Shown here: positions 17,750 to 26,530 of the stretch, one piece after another
Position numbering within the stretch: position 1 is the stretch's first letter
How the letters are laid out: each line of letters opens with the position of its first letter
NCBI RefSeq assembly: GCF_020520285.1
Contig: NZ_CP084742.1
Coordinates: 2,170,001 to 2,234,000 of the forward strand
Origin: Pseudomonas sp. L5B5
Lineage (GTDB): Bacteria > Pseudomonadota > Gammaproteobacteria > Pseudomonadales > Pseudomonadaceae
Direction of reading: 5' to 3'
Length of the DNA stretch: 64,000 bases
Made by a program: the position numbers and the translations under genes
The notes under the pieces: model-generated
Told to the model about the DNA's origin: nothing
The model's database searches: none
Seen by the model: only the letters and a program-made list of their open reading frames with translations

Positions 17750-18064
17750 ATGATGACGATCGACGCCTTCAAGGCATACGGCACCAGAGCCGGCTCTCCC
17801 ACGCAAATGCCACTGGACGAAATGACCCTACTGGCCACGCCCGGCACACTCAGGGCGCTGAGCGCGTTCCTGATGCAGGCAGCACAGCACATGGAGGAAG
17901 ACGGCGTGGAGCATCTCCACCTGCAGGATGCCTGGGCCGGATTCGACCCTGAGCATCATGTGGACCTGATACTGGTGAACAGCAACCTGGTGACAGCCGC
18001 TGAGCCGCAGCCCGGAGCAACTGCTGGCTGCGACACCAACCCGCCAGATGGCCATCTCCCATGA
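17750..18064 (+). CDS. Hypothetical protein, faint Imm32-type immunity resemblance
   Basis: 104 residues from the ATGATG at 17750: MMTIDAFKAYGTRAGSPTQMPLDEMTLLATPGTLRALSAFLMQAAQHMEEDGVEHLHLQDAW. The central part (strand, helix with LRALSAFLMQAAQHME, then HLHLQD and VDLILVNS) recalls small polymorphic-toxin immunity proteins such as Imm32, but this is impression, not a match I can prove. Frames reach back to 17600 but the ATG pair after CACGGA is the better start. Its stop overlaps the next gene by four bases (ATGA). Confidence 0.6.
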   Translation: MMTIDAFKAYGTRAGSPTQMPLDEMTLLATPGTLRALSAFLMQAAQHMEEDGVEHLHLQDAWAGFDPEHHVDLILVNSNLVTAAEPQPGATAGCDTNPPDGHLP

Positions 18065-18468
18065 ACCAGCCAGCCCCATCGTTACCGGCATTGCAGCACA
18101 AAGCCGCAGATTGTCTGGATGCCTATTGCCAGGCGCAAGGCATCACCCATCCGTGCATCGATGAGCTGCTTGAGCACCTGCGATCCATGGCGCGTTATCC
18201 GAACCTCGCCTTGTGGGAGCAGGCCGGCGCCGGACTGGCCCTGAACGGCCGGGGTGACGACATGCCCGCGACACTGCGGGCAATGCTGACCCCCGAGCTG
18301 GCCGAGCGTTTTCACACACTGGTCTGCAACGTCGTGGAAGTCGGACTGGCGGATATGTACGGCCAAGACTCGACGCTGCCCCAGCACTTCCTCGCGCAGG
18401 TGGAGGCGATGCTGGAAAGGGCAAACGTTGAATTGCCCAAGCACAGGAACAACAGCAAACCCACCTGA
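18061..18468 (+). CDS. Hypothetical protein coupled to the preceding gene
   Basis: 135 residues, mainly helical: [44 protein letters not shown], then [17 protein letters not shown], then [19 protein letters not shown]. The VVEVGLxDMYG stretch looks conserved but I cannot name the family. The start ATG lies inside the stop of the upstream gene, so the two are made together. They lie within about 110 bases of a tRNA-Ser, a common landing site for accessory DNA. No toxin gene is nearby. Confidence 0.6.
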   Translation: MNQPAPSLPALQHKAADCLDAYCQAQGITHPCIDELLEHLRSMARYPNLALWEQAGAGLALNGRGDDMPATLRAMLTPELAERFHTLVCNVVEVGLADMYGQDSTLPQHFLAQVEAMLERANVELPKHRNNSKPT

Positions 18469-18529
18469 GCGCACCAGCGCAGCCGAGAACGACCAAGCTC
18501 CCAGCGGGAGGATATTTCTACAGGCAACA

Positions 18530-18564
18530 AAAAACCCCTGGAAGCCATGAGCCTTCAGGGGTTT
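18530..18564 (-). terminator. tRNA-Ser terminator
   Basis: AACCCCTG-GAAG / CTTC-AGGGGTT hairpin with AAAAAA on its left (T-tract on the minus strand), just past the 3' end of the tRNA. Confidence 0.85.
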
Positions 18565-18577
18565 CTTGTATGGAATG

Positions 18578-18668
18578 TGGCGGTGAAGGAGAGATTCGAA
18601 CTCTCGATACAGTTTCCTGTATACACACTTTCCAGGCGTGCTCCTTAAGCCACTCGGACACTTCACCG
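18578..18668 (-). tRNA. tRNA-Ser (anticodon GGA)
   Basis: 91 bases on the minus strand beginning CGGTGAAGTGTCCGAGTGGC. The anticodon stem-loop reads CACGCCTGGAAAGTGTG, giving anticodon GGA. A long variable arm (TATACAGGAAACTGTATC) is typical of class II serine tRNAs, followed by the T-loop GTTCGAATC, and the acceptor strand ends CTTCACCG with encoded CCA (18580-18578). Confidence 0.96.
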
Positions 18669-18705
18669 TTTCTCTTCAAACCGATTCAGTCTGTCGAGGC
18701 GCGCT

Positions 18706-18734
18706 AATGTAGTCGAAAGCTTTTCAGATGGCAA
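18706..18734 (-). promoter_or_regulatory. tRNA-Ser promoter
   Basis: On the minus strand TTGCCA (18734-18729), a 17-base spacer and TACATT (18711-18706) predict a start near 18699, about 30 bases before the mature tRNA. The rest of the 18669-18987 gap shows nothing else except the leader of the crotonase gene. Confidence 0.65.
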
Positions 18735-18987
18735 AGGTTTTTTTCAGAATTTTCATGCGCTTAAGCACTTTTCTGGTTTTCAGGGGCTGCGCGCGCCTGC
18801 GGCACAAGGCAAACCGGCCAATCTTCGGCCTGGCTCACTCCAGCCCTGCCGCTCATCTTGCACGGCCCGGCGGGTGGCGCGGGTTGCTCGCCTGGCCTGG
18901 GCCTGACTCATCAGTCAGTCACGGCGCTTTACCGGGCCAGTCATGGTGGGTAACGTCTGCTGCACTTCTAATACAAGGAATTGCGTC

Positions 18988-19677
18988 ATGAGTGAGTTGA
19001 TTTCCTACCATCTAGAAGACGGTATCGCGACCCTGACCTTGAGCAACGGCAAGGTCAATGCCATCTCCCCGGACGTGATTGCTGCCTTTAATGCCGCGCT
19101 GGACCAGGCCACTGCCGACCGTGCAGTGGTGATCATCACCGGCCAGCCGGGGATTCTGTCTGGCGGCTACGACCTCAAGGTGATGACCGCCGGCCCTAGG
19201 GAAGCAGTGGCCCTGGTGACCCTGGGCTCGACCCTGGCTCGGCGCCTGCTGTCCCACCCATTCCCGGTGATCGTGGCCTGCCCGGGGCACGCCGTGGCCA
19301 AGGGCGCCTTCCTGCTGCTGTCGGCCGACTACCGCATCGGTGTCGAGGGCCCGTTCAGCATCGGCCTCAATGAAGTACAGATCGGCATGACCATGCACCA
19401 CGCCGGCATCGAGCTGGCCCGTGATCGCCTGCGGCGCTCGGCCTTCCATCGTTCGGTGATCAATGGCGAGATGTTCGACCCGCACAGCGCCGTGGATGCC
19501 GGCTTCCTCGACAAGGTGGTCAGCCCCGACGAGCTGCAGGGCGCCGCCCTGGCCGCGGCGCGCCAGTTGAAGAAGATCAACATGGTGGCTCACAAGAACA
19601 CCAAGCTGAAGGTGCGCAAGGGTCTGCTGGACAACCTGGACAACGCCATCATCGAAGACCAGCAACACCTGGGCTGA
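18988..19677 (+). CDS. Crotonase/enoyl-CoA hydratase family protein
   Basis: 229 residues with the crotonase fold: GIATLTLSNGKVNAISPDV, then GILSGGYDLKVM (oxyanion hole strand), KGAFLLLSADYRIG and FSIGLNEVQIGM. Compared with FadB, the second catalytic glutamate is kept (LNE) but the first (in GGGCE) is a Phe in AKGAF, so simple hydratase activity is doubtful; isomerase, hydrolase or another crotonase reaction is possible. The ATG at 18988 has AAGGA about 8 bases upstream. It is monocistronic and followed by a terminator split by a repeat element. Confidence 0.88.
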   Translation: MSELISYHLEDGIATLTLSNGKVNAISPDVIAAFNAALDQATADRAVVIITGQPGILSGGYDLKVMTAGPREAVALVTLGSTLARRLLSHPFPVIVACPGHAVAKGAFLLLSADYRIGVEGPFSIGLNEVQIGMTMHHAGIELARDRLRRSAFHRSVINGEMFDPHSAVDAGFLDKVVSPDELQGAALAAARQLKKINMVAHKNTKLKVRKGLLDNLDNAIIEDQQHLG

Positions 19678-19715
19678 TACGCCAGGCCTGCTGGACCATG
19701 GCCCGGCCCTGCGCC

Positions 19716-19884
19716 GTAATGCTGTTCAGTTAAGTAAATTGTAGGAGCGAGGCTTGCCCGCGATGGACATGGGAGCGCTGCGTTTATCCAGTAAACACGC
19801 GCTACCGCTGACGGCCATCGCGAGCAATTGAGCGTCGACCGGCTGCTCCTACGGGGATCACCTCGCTTAACTGATCGGCATTAC
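19716..19884. mobile_element. 169-bp inverted-repeat element, copy A, inside a terminator hairpin
   Basis: Ends GTAATGCTGTTCAGTTAAG and CTTAACTGATCGGCATTAC are imperfect inverted repeats (2 mismatches in 19). The interior carries GTAGGAGCGAGGCTTGCCCGCGATGG and the inverted relative ending in CTCCTAC. No coding frame. Flanks: GGCCCTGCGCC (19705-19715) and GGCCCTGTGCC (19885-19895), direct repeats with one mismatch. Removing the element and one repeat leaves GCCCGGC-CCTGT-GCCGGGC followed by TTTTT, a complete terminator for the upstream crotonase. Copies B and C lie at 27983 and 38723. Transposase-less; would need an enzyme encoded elsewhere. Confidence 0.75.
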
Positions 19885-20047
19885 GGCCCTGTGCCGGGCT
19901 TTTTATTGCCTGCCCCGCACCTTGGTTCATCACGCCGAAAGATCCGCTCAAACATCTGTCTTCTTGCCACCCTGCGCGGCAATTGCCGAAAAGAGTGCAC
20001 ATTCGTACACTGCGCCACCTTTTTTCCCCTGCGCGGTGACCGTTCAA

Positions 20048-20770
20048 ATGCTGTATCTGTTTCGCATGTCCTTGATGGGACTTCACTTCATTGCTGCCGG
20101 CTGCCTGGGCTTGCTGCTTGGCCTGTGTCGCCCTTTCAATCCGGACAACAGCCGCCTGTGCGCCCGCTTCTATGCCTGGCCGGCCATGCGCATCCTGGGC
20201 CTCAAGGTCAGGACCGAAACCGGTCCGTTGATGGACAAGCCGCACAGCTGCGTGATCATCGCCAACCACCAATCCAACTACGACCTCTTCGTGTTCGGCA
20301 ACGTGGTACCACGGCGCACCGTTTGCATCGGCAAGAAGAGCTTGAAGTGGGTCCCGCTGTTCGGCCAGCTGTTCTGGCTGGCGGGCAACGTACTGATCGA
20401 TCGAGGCAACCCGCACAAGGCCCGGCGCTCGATCAGCACCACGACCCATACCCTGCAACACGAGGACACGTCTATCTGGGTGTTCCCGGAAGGAACCCGC
20501 AATGGTGGCAACGAGCTGCTGCCGTTCAAGCGCGGAGCCTTCCAGATGGCCATCGCTGCCGGCGTACCGATCGTGCCGGTCTGTACCAGCAACTACATCA
20601 AGCACATGCGGCTGAATAGCTGGAACAGCGGTGAGATCCTGATCCGTTCGCTGCCCCAGATTCCTACCACCGGCTTGACCCTGGATGACATACCGCAGCT
20701 GATTGCCCAATGTCACCAGCAGATGCAGGACTGCATTGCCAGCATGGACCGCCAACTGCAATCGGCCTGA
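20048..20770 (+). CDS. plsC: 1-acyl-sn-glycerol-3-phosphate acyltransferase PlsC
   Basis: Adds the second acyl chain to lysophosphatidate at the inner membrane. 240 residues; an N-terminal hydrophobic segment (about 8-27), the catalytic HX4D in NHQSNYD (His74, Asp79), glycerophosphate-binding FPEGTRNGG (about 144-152) and the VPIVPVCTS motif. The ATG at 20048 is favoured because GGTGA lies about 10 bases upstream and the hydrophobic N-terminus follows at once; an in-frame codon at 19922 adds a poorly coded stretch. Followed by a good terminator. Confidence 0.93.
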   Translation: MLYLFRMSLMGLHFIAAGCLGLLLGLCRPFNPDNSRLCARFYAWPAMRILGLKVRTETGPLMDKPHSCVIIANHQSNYDLFVFGNVVPRRTVCIGKKSLKWVPLFGQLFWLAGNVLIDRGNPHKARRSISTTTHTLQHEDTSIWVFPEGTRNGGNELLPFKRGAFQMAIAAGVPIVPVCTSNYIKHMRLNSWNSGEILIRSLPQIPTTGLTLDDIPQLIAQCHQQMQDCIASMDRQLQSA

Positions 20771-20789
20771 GCCGCCCGCCTCCAGACCC

Positions 20790-20812
20790 AGCCCGCCCCG
20801 TGCGGGCTTTCA
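20790..20812 (+). terminator. plsC terminator
   Basis: AGCCCGC-CCCG-TGCGGGCT hairpin (20790-20808) followed by TTTCATTT, 19 bases past the plsC stop. Confidence 0.8.
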
Positions 20813-20912
20813 TTTGCCCGCGAACTCGGCTCTCGCCTGTGACTCTGATGCTGCAATGCAGGCTAAGCTGCTGATCTGTCACCCCCTTGATAAGAAGAAG
20901 TGAACCGCCACC

Positions 20913-21884
20913 ATGGGTAGAGTTGTTGCCGCCGCCGTCTACAGCGGCGGAAAGAAAGTCACCGACATCAGCCTCGACGAAGGCGCGGCCTGGGCGGCCA
21001 AGCCCGACCATTTCGTCTGGATCGGCCTGGAAGAACCCAACGCCCACGAGCTGGCCAACCTGCAACGTCAATTCAACCTGCATGAACTGGCCATCGAGGA
21101 TGCGCTGGAGAAACACAGCCGGCCCAAGCTGGAAACCTTCGGCGATGCGCTGTTCATCGTCACCTACTCGCCGGTGCGCACCGAGGGCAAGCTGGAGTTC
21201 ATCGAAACCCACATCTTTGCCGGCAACGGCTACATCATCACCGCGCGCAACGGCCACTCGGCCTCCTACGGCTACGTGCGCCAGCGCTGCGAGGCGCGCC
21301 CACTGCTGCTGGAGCACGGCGAAGACTTCGTGCTGTATGCCCTGCTGGACTTCGTCACCGAGAACTACCAGCCGGTCAGTGAAGCCATCCATGCGGAGAT
21401 CGACGAGCTGGAGCGCAACGTCCTCTGCAATTCGCTTAACGAACGGGACATCCAGCACCTGCACGGCCTGCGCCGCGACGTACTGCGCCTGCGCCGGCAT
21501 GTGGCGCCCATGGTGGAAATCAGCGAGGAGCTGCAGAAGCTCAGTTTTCCCTTTATCGACAAGAACATGCGGCCGTACTTTCGGGATGTGCAGATTCACG
21601 TCACCCGGCAGATGGAAGATCTGTCGACGCTGCGCGATATAGCCAGCCAGACCATCGAGATCGGTGTGCTGCTGGAGGCGTCACGGCAAAGCATCGTGCA
21701 ACGCAAGTTCGCCGCCTGGGCAGCGATCCTGGCGTTTCCGACGGCGGTGGCGGGGATCTACGGGATGAACTTCCAGAACATGCCAGAACTGAGCTGGCAC
21801 TACGGCTACTTTGGCGTGCTGGGTTTCATCAGTGTGGGTTGCGTCGGTCTGTGGGCCAGCTTCAAGCGGTCCGGCTGGCTTTGA
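20913..21884 (+). CDS. corA: Magnesium/cobalt transport protein CorA
   Basis: 323 residues. A cytoplasmic alpha/beta domain (1 to about 240) with long coiled helices (ENYQPVSEAIHAEIDELERNVL, RDVLRLRRHVAPMVEISEEL) and two C-terminal membrane helices. The signature YGMNF follows the first helix (AAWAAILAFPTAVAGIYGMNFQNMPELSW) and forms the pore loop of the pentameric channel. The MPEL variant of the loop is usual for this CorA subgroup. The AAGAAG upstream is a weak ribosome binding site. Stands alone; convergent with the amidotransferase gene. Confidence 0.94.
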   Translation: MGRVVAAAVYSGGKKVTDISLDEGAAWAAKPDHFVWIGLEEPNAHELANLQRQFNLHELAIEDALEKHSRPKLETFGDALFIVTYSPVRTEGKLEFIETHIFAGNGYIITARNGHSASYGYVRQRCEARPLLLEHGEDFVLYALLDFVTENYQPVSEAIHAEIDELERNVLCNSLNERDIQHLHGLRRDVLRLRRHVAPMVEISEELQKLSFPFIDKNMRPYFRDVQIHVTRQMEDLSTLRDIASQTIEIGVLLEASRQSIVQRKFAAWAAILAFPTAVAGIYGMNFQNMPELSWHYGYFGVLGFISVGCVGLWASFKRSGWL

Positions 21885-21924
21885 TCAGCGGCCCTGCGCA
21901 CATCGGGCAGGGCCATGCGCCACC

Positions 21925-22647
21925 TCAGGCAGCCTCGGGCTTGTGGGCGACAAAACGCATCATCCACTCCGCGACCGTAGTGCCATGGTGGTCGTGCTCC
22001 AGACTGGCCACGCCCTTCTGGTAGACCTGCGCGCCGAGGGCCTCCTGGCGCAGGTCCAGCAGTGCACGGGAATAGTCGTGGATGAACTCCGGATGCCCCT
22101 GGAAGCACAGCACCTGGTCGTTGATGTGGTAGGCCGCGAACGGACAAAAGTCGCTGGAGGCAATCACCGTGGCATTGTCCGGCAGGGCGGTGACCTGGTC
22201 CTGGTGGCTGATCAGCAGGGTCAGCTCCTCCACCAGCGGGCTCATCCACGGCGCCTTGGCCGCCAGCTTGTAGTTGTGGATGCCCACGCCCCAGCCTTGG
22301 TTCGCCCGCTCGCTCTTGCCCCCCAGCAATAGCGCCAGCAGCTGATGGCCAAAGCAGATGCCCAGCAGCTTGTCGCCACGTTCGTAGCGCTCCAGCAGAT
22401 AGGTCTTGAGGGTCTGGATCCAGGGGTCAGTGCCAAAGGAGTCAGCCTTGCTGCCGGTCACCAGGTAGGCATCGAACTCCAGGCCGGCGGGAGGATATTC
22501 GCCTTGCACCACGTTGTAGACAGTGAACTGGGCGGCGATCGGCTGCTGGGAAAACAGGCGCTGGAACATCTGCCCGTAACCCTGATACTGATCGATCAGT
22601 TCGGGACGCAGGATATCGGTTTCAAGAATGCAGATGCGTAGCGACAT
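21925..22647 (-). CDS. Class I glutamine amidotransferase-like protein
   Basis: 240 residues with the GATase-1 triad: Cys98 in LLGICFGHQ (nucleophile elbow), then the His and Glu of FQGHPEF. The oxyanion strand is YLVTGSKADS. Such stand-alone domains resemble the GMP synthase amidotransferase half but lack the synthase, and are also related to gamma-glutamyl hydrolases. The ATG at 22647 (MSLRICILETD) fits the family start. No biosynthetic partner lies beside it, so the substrate is unknown. Confidence 0.85.
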   Translation of the reverse strand: MSLRICILETDILRPELIDQYQGYGQMFQRLFSQQPIAAQFTVYNVVQGEYPPAGLEFDAYLVTGSKADSFGTDPWIQTLKTYLLERYERGDKLLGICFGHQLLALLLGGKSERANQGWGVGIHNYKLAAKAPWMSPLVEELTLLISHQDQVTALPDNATVIASSDFCPFAAYHINDQVLCFQGHPEFIHDYSRALLDLRQEALGAQVYQKGVASLEHDHHGTTVAEWMMRFVAHKPEAA

Positions 22648-22751
22648 AAAATATTCCTGACAAGGCGATGGCAATAACGAACACCCAGAGCCTGCCTTGA
22701 AAGACCACGGCAAGGCAAGCCCCGGGAGCTGTCATTTCATCCCCGCCAGCC

Positions 22752-24896
22752 TCAGAACAGCTGGCCCTGGCGGGCCTTCTCCAGCAGCAGGTCTGGCGGA
22801 TTGAAGCGCTCGCCGTACTGGCGCGCCAGGTACTGGGCACGGGCTACGAAATCCTGCACGCCGTACTGGTTGATGAACTGCAGCGCACCACCACTCCAGG
22901 CGGCAAAACCAATGCCGAACACCGAACCGATGTTGGCGTCCGCCGTGGACTGCAACACCCCCTCCTCCACACAACGCACGGTCTCGATGGCCTGGATGAA
23001 CAGCAGACGGTCGCGCACGTCCTGGGGCGAAATCTGCCCATCGGCTTTATGAAAGCGCGTACGCAGTTCTGGCCACAGCTGCTTGTGGCCACCGGCCGGG
23101 TAGTCGTAGAAACCGCCGCCGGCCGCCTTGCCCGCACGCTTGTATTCATTGAGCAGCAGATCGATCACGGCGAACGCCGGATGCTCGATGGCCGGCCTGC
23201 CCTCGGCCAACAGATCCTTGGTGGTCTGCTGGCGAATGTGGCTCATCAGGCTCAGGGACACTTCGTCGGAAATCGCCAGCGGACCGATCGGCATGCCGGC
23301 CTTGCGGGCCTCGGTCTCGATCATCGGCGCCGCGACGCCTTCGCCGAGCATGGCGATCCCTTCATTGGTGAAGGTGCCGAACACTCGGGAGGTGAAAAAG
23401 CCGCGGCTGTCATTGACGACGATCGGGGTCTTCTTGATCTGCAAGACGAAGTCGAAACCGCGGGCCAGGGTTTCATCGCTGGTTTTTGCACCCTTGATGA
23501 TTTCCACCAGCGGCATCTTTTCCACCGGGCTGAAGAAATGCAGGCCGATGAACTTGTCCGGGTCCGGCACTGCCGTGGCCAGCCCGGTGATGGGCAAGGT
23601 CGAGGTATTGGAAGCGATCACCGCATCGGCGCCCACCACCTGCTGTGCTGCCTTGGAGACCTTGGCCTTGAGTTCGCGATCTTCGAAGACCGCCTCGATG
23701 ATCAGGTCGCAACCGGCCAGGTCCGCATCCTCGGCGGTGGTGAGGATCCGCGCCAGGGTCACGTCACGCTGCTCGGCGCTCAATTGCCCGCGGGCCACCT
23801 TCTTTTCCAGCAGCGCGGCAGAGTGGGCCTTGCCCTTTTCCGCGGCTTCGCGACTGACATCCTTGAGCACCACCTCGATGCCCGCCACCGCACTGACATA
23901 GGCAATGCCGGCACCCATCATGCCGGCGCCCAGCACCCCGACCTTCCGGGTCGCCTGGGGTGGCACGCCCTGGGGCCGCGAGCCGCCTGCGTTGATTTCA
24001 TTGAGCTGGAACCAGAAGGTGCCGATCATGTTCTTCGCCACCTGGCCGGTGGTCAGCTCGGTGAAATAACGGGTCTCGATCAACTGCGCAGTATCGAAGT
24101 CCACCTGGGCACCTTCGACCGCGGCACAGAGGATCTTTTCCGGCGCCGGGAAACAGCCCTGGGTCTTGGCCCGCAGGATCGACGGCGCAATAGCCAGCAT
24201 CTGCGCAACCTTGGGGTTGGACGGGGTACCGCCGGGAATCTGGTAGCCCTTCACATCCCAGGGCTGCCTGGCCCCCGGATTGCCGGTGATCCAGGCCCGG
24301 GCCTTGGCCAGCAATTCGTCGCGGTCGCTGGCCAGTTCGTTCACCAGGCCCGCCTGCAACGCCTGCTGCGGCCGGACCTTCTTGCCTTCAAGCAGATAGG
24401 GCAGAGCCTTTTCCAGGCCCAGCATGCGCACCATGCGCACTATCCCTCCGCCGCCGGGCAACAGCCCCAGTGTGACTTCCGGCAAGCCGACCTGCAGCGA
24501 CTGGTCGTCCAGGGCCACCCGGTAATGGCAGGCCAGGCAGATTTCCCAGCCGCCCCCCAGGGCTGTGCCATTGATCGCGGCCACCACCGGCTTGCCGAGG
24601 GTCTCCAGCGCCCGCAACTGGGCCTTGAGGGCCAGCACCATGTCATGGAATGCCTGGGCCTGGGGTTTGCCGACCTTGATCAGCTCGTTGAGGTCGCCGC
24701 CGGCGAAGAAGGTCTTTTTCGCCGAGGTGACGATCACCCCGGCGATGCTTTCCTGCTCGGCCTGCAACCGGGCCACGATGGCGGCCATGGCGTCGCGGTA
24801 GACCGCGTTCATGGTATTGGCGCTCTGGCCCGGCATGTCGATGGTCAGGACGACGATCTGGTCCTGGCCTTTTTCGTAACGGATGGCATCGGTCAT
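22752..24896 (-). CDS. FadB/FadJ-like multifunctional fatty acid oxidation protein
   Basis: 714 residues. The N-terminal enoyl-CoA hydratase half (1 to about 300) has GTALGGGWEICLA and LPEVTLGLLPGGGG, each carrying a catalytic Glu. The C-terminal 3-hydroxyacyl-CoA dehydrogenase half has the NAD loop VGVLGAGMMGAGIAY, IEAVFEDRELK, the catalytic FIGLHFFSPVEKMPLVEII and SRGFFTSRVF. It catalyses two successive beta-oxidation steps. It follows the thiolase gene by 24 bases, thiolase first. The order and sequence differ from the main FadBA5 pair, so this is probably a second set for another chain length; that is inference. Confidence 0.93.
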   Translation of the reverse strand: MTDAIRYEKGQDQIVVLTIDMPGQSANTMNAVYRDAMAAIVARLQAEQESIAGVIVTSAKKTFFAGGDLNELIKVGKPQAQAFHDMVLALKAQLRALETLGKPVVAAINGTALGGGWEICLACHYRVALDDQSLQVGLPEVTLGLLPGGGGIVRMVRMLGLEKALPYLLEGKKVRPQQALQAGLVNELASDRDELLAKARAWITGNPGARQPWDVKGYQIPGGTPSNPKVAQMLAIAPSILRAKTQGCFPAPEKILCAAVEGAQVDFDTAQLIETRYFTELTTGQVAKNMIGTFWFQLNEINAGGSRPQGVPPQATRKVGVLGAGMMGAGIAYVSAVAGIEVVLKDVSREAAEKGKAHSAALLEKKVARGQLSAEQRDVTLARILTTAEDADLAGCDLIIEAVFEDRELKAKVSKAAQQVVGADAVIASNTSTLPITGLATAVPDPDKFIGLHFFSPVEKMPLVEIIKGAKTSDETLARGFDFVLQIKKTPIVVNDSRGFFTSRVFGTFTNEGIAMLGEGVAAPMIETEARKAGMPIGPLAISDEVSLSLMSHIRQQTTKDLLAEGRPAIEHPAFAVIDLLLNEYKRAGKAAGGGFYDYPAGGHKQLWPELRTRFHKADGQISPQDVRDRLLFIQAIETVRCVEEGVLQSTADANIGSVFGIGFAAWSGGALQFINQYGVQDFVARAQYLARQYGERFNPPDLLLEKARQGQLF

Positions 24897-24920
24897 GAAA
24901 GGATTCCTTGAAATCGGGGC

Positions 24921-26126
24921 TCAGAGGCGTTCGATGATGGTGGCGATGCCCATGCCGCCGCCGACACAGAGGGTGGCCAGGCCATAGCGCTGGCCGCGGG
25001 CCTCCAGTTCGTCGAGCAGGGTGCCGAGGATCGCGCACCCCGTGGCGCCCAACGGATGGCCCATGGCGATGGAGCCTCCGTTGACATTGACCTTGGCCGG
25101 ATCGATGGCCATGTCCTTGATGAACTTGAGTACCACCGAGGCAAAGGCCTCGTTGACCTCGAACAGGTCGATGTCCTCGACCCGCAGCCCGGCCTTGGCC
25201 AGGGCCTTGCGGGTGGCCGGCGCCGGCCCGGTGAGCATGATGGTCGGATCGGTACTGGTGACGGCCGTGGCGACGATCCGCGCCCGGGGCTTGAGGCCCA
25301 GCTCGCGGCCCTTGGCCTCGGAACCGATGAGCATCAGCGCCGCGCCGTCGACGATCCCGGAACTGTTGCCCGGGGTGTGCACATGATTGATCTGCTCGAC
25401 ATGGCTGTAGACCCGCAAGGCAGTGGCGTCGAAACCCATCTGCCCCATCATCTCGAAGCTCGGCTTGAGCTTGCCCAGGCCTTCGAGGGTCGAGTCGGCG
25501 CGGATGAACTCGTCATGGTCCAGCAGCACGATGCCGTTCTGATCACGTACCGGCACCAGTGACTTGTCGAACGCCCCTGCTGCCCGGGCGCGGGCGGCCT
25601 TCTGCTGGGATCGCAGGGCGAACTGGTCGACATCCTGGCGGGAGAAACCTTCCAGGGTGGCGATCAGGTCGGCGCCGATACCCTGGGGCGTGAAGTGGCT
25701 GTGCAGGTTGGTCTCCGGGTCCAGCACCCAGGCGCCTCCGTCGCTGCCCATGGGCACCCGCGACATGGATTCCACGCCACCGACCACCACTAGCTCCTCG
25801 AAGCCGGAGCGGACCTTCATCGCCCCCAGGTTGACCGCTTCCAGGCCCGAGGCACAGAAACGGTTGATCTGCACACCGGCCACGCTGACATCCCAATCCG
25901 CAGCCTGCACTGCAGTCTTGGCAATATCGGCGCCCTGGTCACCGATGGGCGTCACACACCCCAGGACCACGTCATCCACCTGGCTGGTATCCAGCTCGCA
26001 GCGCTGCTGCAGGGCCCGCAGCAGGCCAGCCACCAGGTTCACCGGCTTCACACTGTGCAAGGCGCCATCTGCCTTGCCTTTGCCACGGGGCGTGCGTAAC
26101 GCATCGAATATCAAAGCTTGGGTCAT
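24921..26126 (-). CDS. Acetyl-CoA C-acyltransferase (thiolase)
   Basis: 401 residues. Nucleophilic Cys in [16 protein letters not shown] (about residue 89), His in [16 protein letters not shown] and the second Cys in [14 protein letters not shown], the three thiolase signatures, plus EVNEAFAS. It cleaves 3-ketoacyl-CoA with CoA. The ATG at 26126 has GAGGA 6 bases upstream. It heads a two-gene operon with the FadB-like protein. Full family length. Confidence 0.95.
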   Translation of the reverse strand: MTQALIFDALRTPRGKGKADGALHSVKPVNLVAGLLRALQQRCELDTSQVDDVVLGCVTPIGDQGADIAKTAVQAADWDVSVAGVQINRFCASGLEAVNLGAMKVRSGFEELVVVGGVESMSRVPMGSDGGAWVLDPETNLHSHFTPQGIGADLIATLEGFSRQDVDQFALRSQQKAARARAAGAFDKSLVPVRDQNGIVLLDHDEFIRADSTLEGLGKLKPSFEMMGQMGFDATALRVYSHVEQINHVHTPGNSSGIVDGAALMLIGSEAKGRELGLKPRARIVATAVTSTDPTIMLTGPAPATRKALAKAGLRVEDIDLFEVNEAFASVVLKFIKDMAIDPAKVNVNGGSIAMGHPLGATGCAILGTLLDELEARGQRYGLATLCVGGGMGIATIIERL

Positions 26127-26530
26127 GACGTCCTCGAACCGTTGTGCAGGGGGGAAAATGTCGAGCTTCCACCTTAGGCGCGACAGCGTCGGATTCAATG
26201 ACCGATGCGCTCAGCCGCCTTGACGGTGCTGCTCAGACGAACGGTAGGTAGCTAATGGATAGGCCGATGAAGGGTCGCAAGCTGTCTAGCCAAAGGGTGG
26301 CCACCCGGGGTCGAGGGATATTTATAATTTTTAAAACGGTTTTGACGATAAATTCATATGAATTGGATCTAAGCCAGGGTATTCAGGGCCCCTAATGTAG
26401 AAGCTGTAGGAAGTCCCAGAGGGGTTTTGCACTGGGACAAGTAAGAAAAAGGAAACATGGCCGGTCCATAGTGAAAAACAGGAACCGGCTTGCATTGATG
26501 CTCAGGAATAACAACAAAAGGCATTCAGCC
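26127..26530. promoter_or_regulatory. AT-rich leader upstream of the thiolase operon with a perfect palindrome
   Basis: Between the divergent thiolase and the 31-residue peptide gene. AATTCATATGAATT (26351-26364) is a perfect 14-base palindrome, and AAAACGGTTTT (26334-26344) a near-palindrome beside it, in an AT-rich stretch that stands out from the GC-rich surroundings. These could be operator or promoter elements for the minus-strand fatty-acid genes, but I cannot name the regulator. No gene seen apart from the peptide that follows. Confidence 0.4.

Noticed and set aside
18578..18668. tRNA-Ser as an attachment site of an integrated island
   Set aside because: I found no integrase gene and no direct repeat of the tRNA 3' end in the window. 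The small genes beside it may still be accessory, but no att sites are visible.
20907..20916. GCCACCATGG around the corA start, resembling a eukaryotic Kozak sequence
   Set aside because: It is surrounded by normal bacterial chromosome and is a coincidence of composition.
21890..21914. GGCCCTGC/GCAGGGCC hairpin between corA and the amidotransferase gene as a terminator
   Set aside because: The stem is good but there is no T-tract on either strand, so I did not list it as an intrinsic terminator.
26460..26500. Possible sigma-54 promoter upstream of the 31-residue peptide
   Set aside because: The GG and GC elements near GGAACCGGCTTGC are spaced one base short of the required arrangement.
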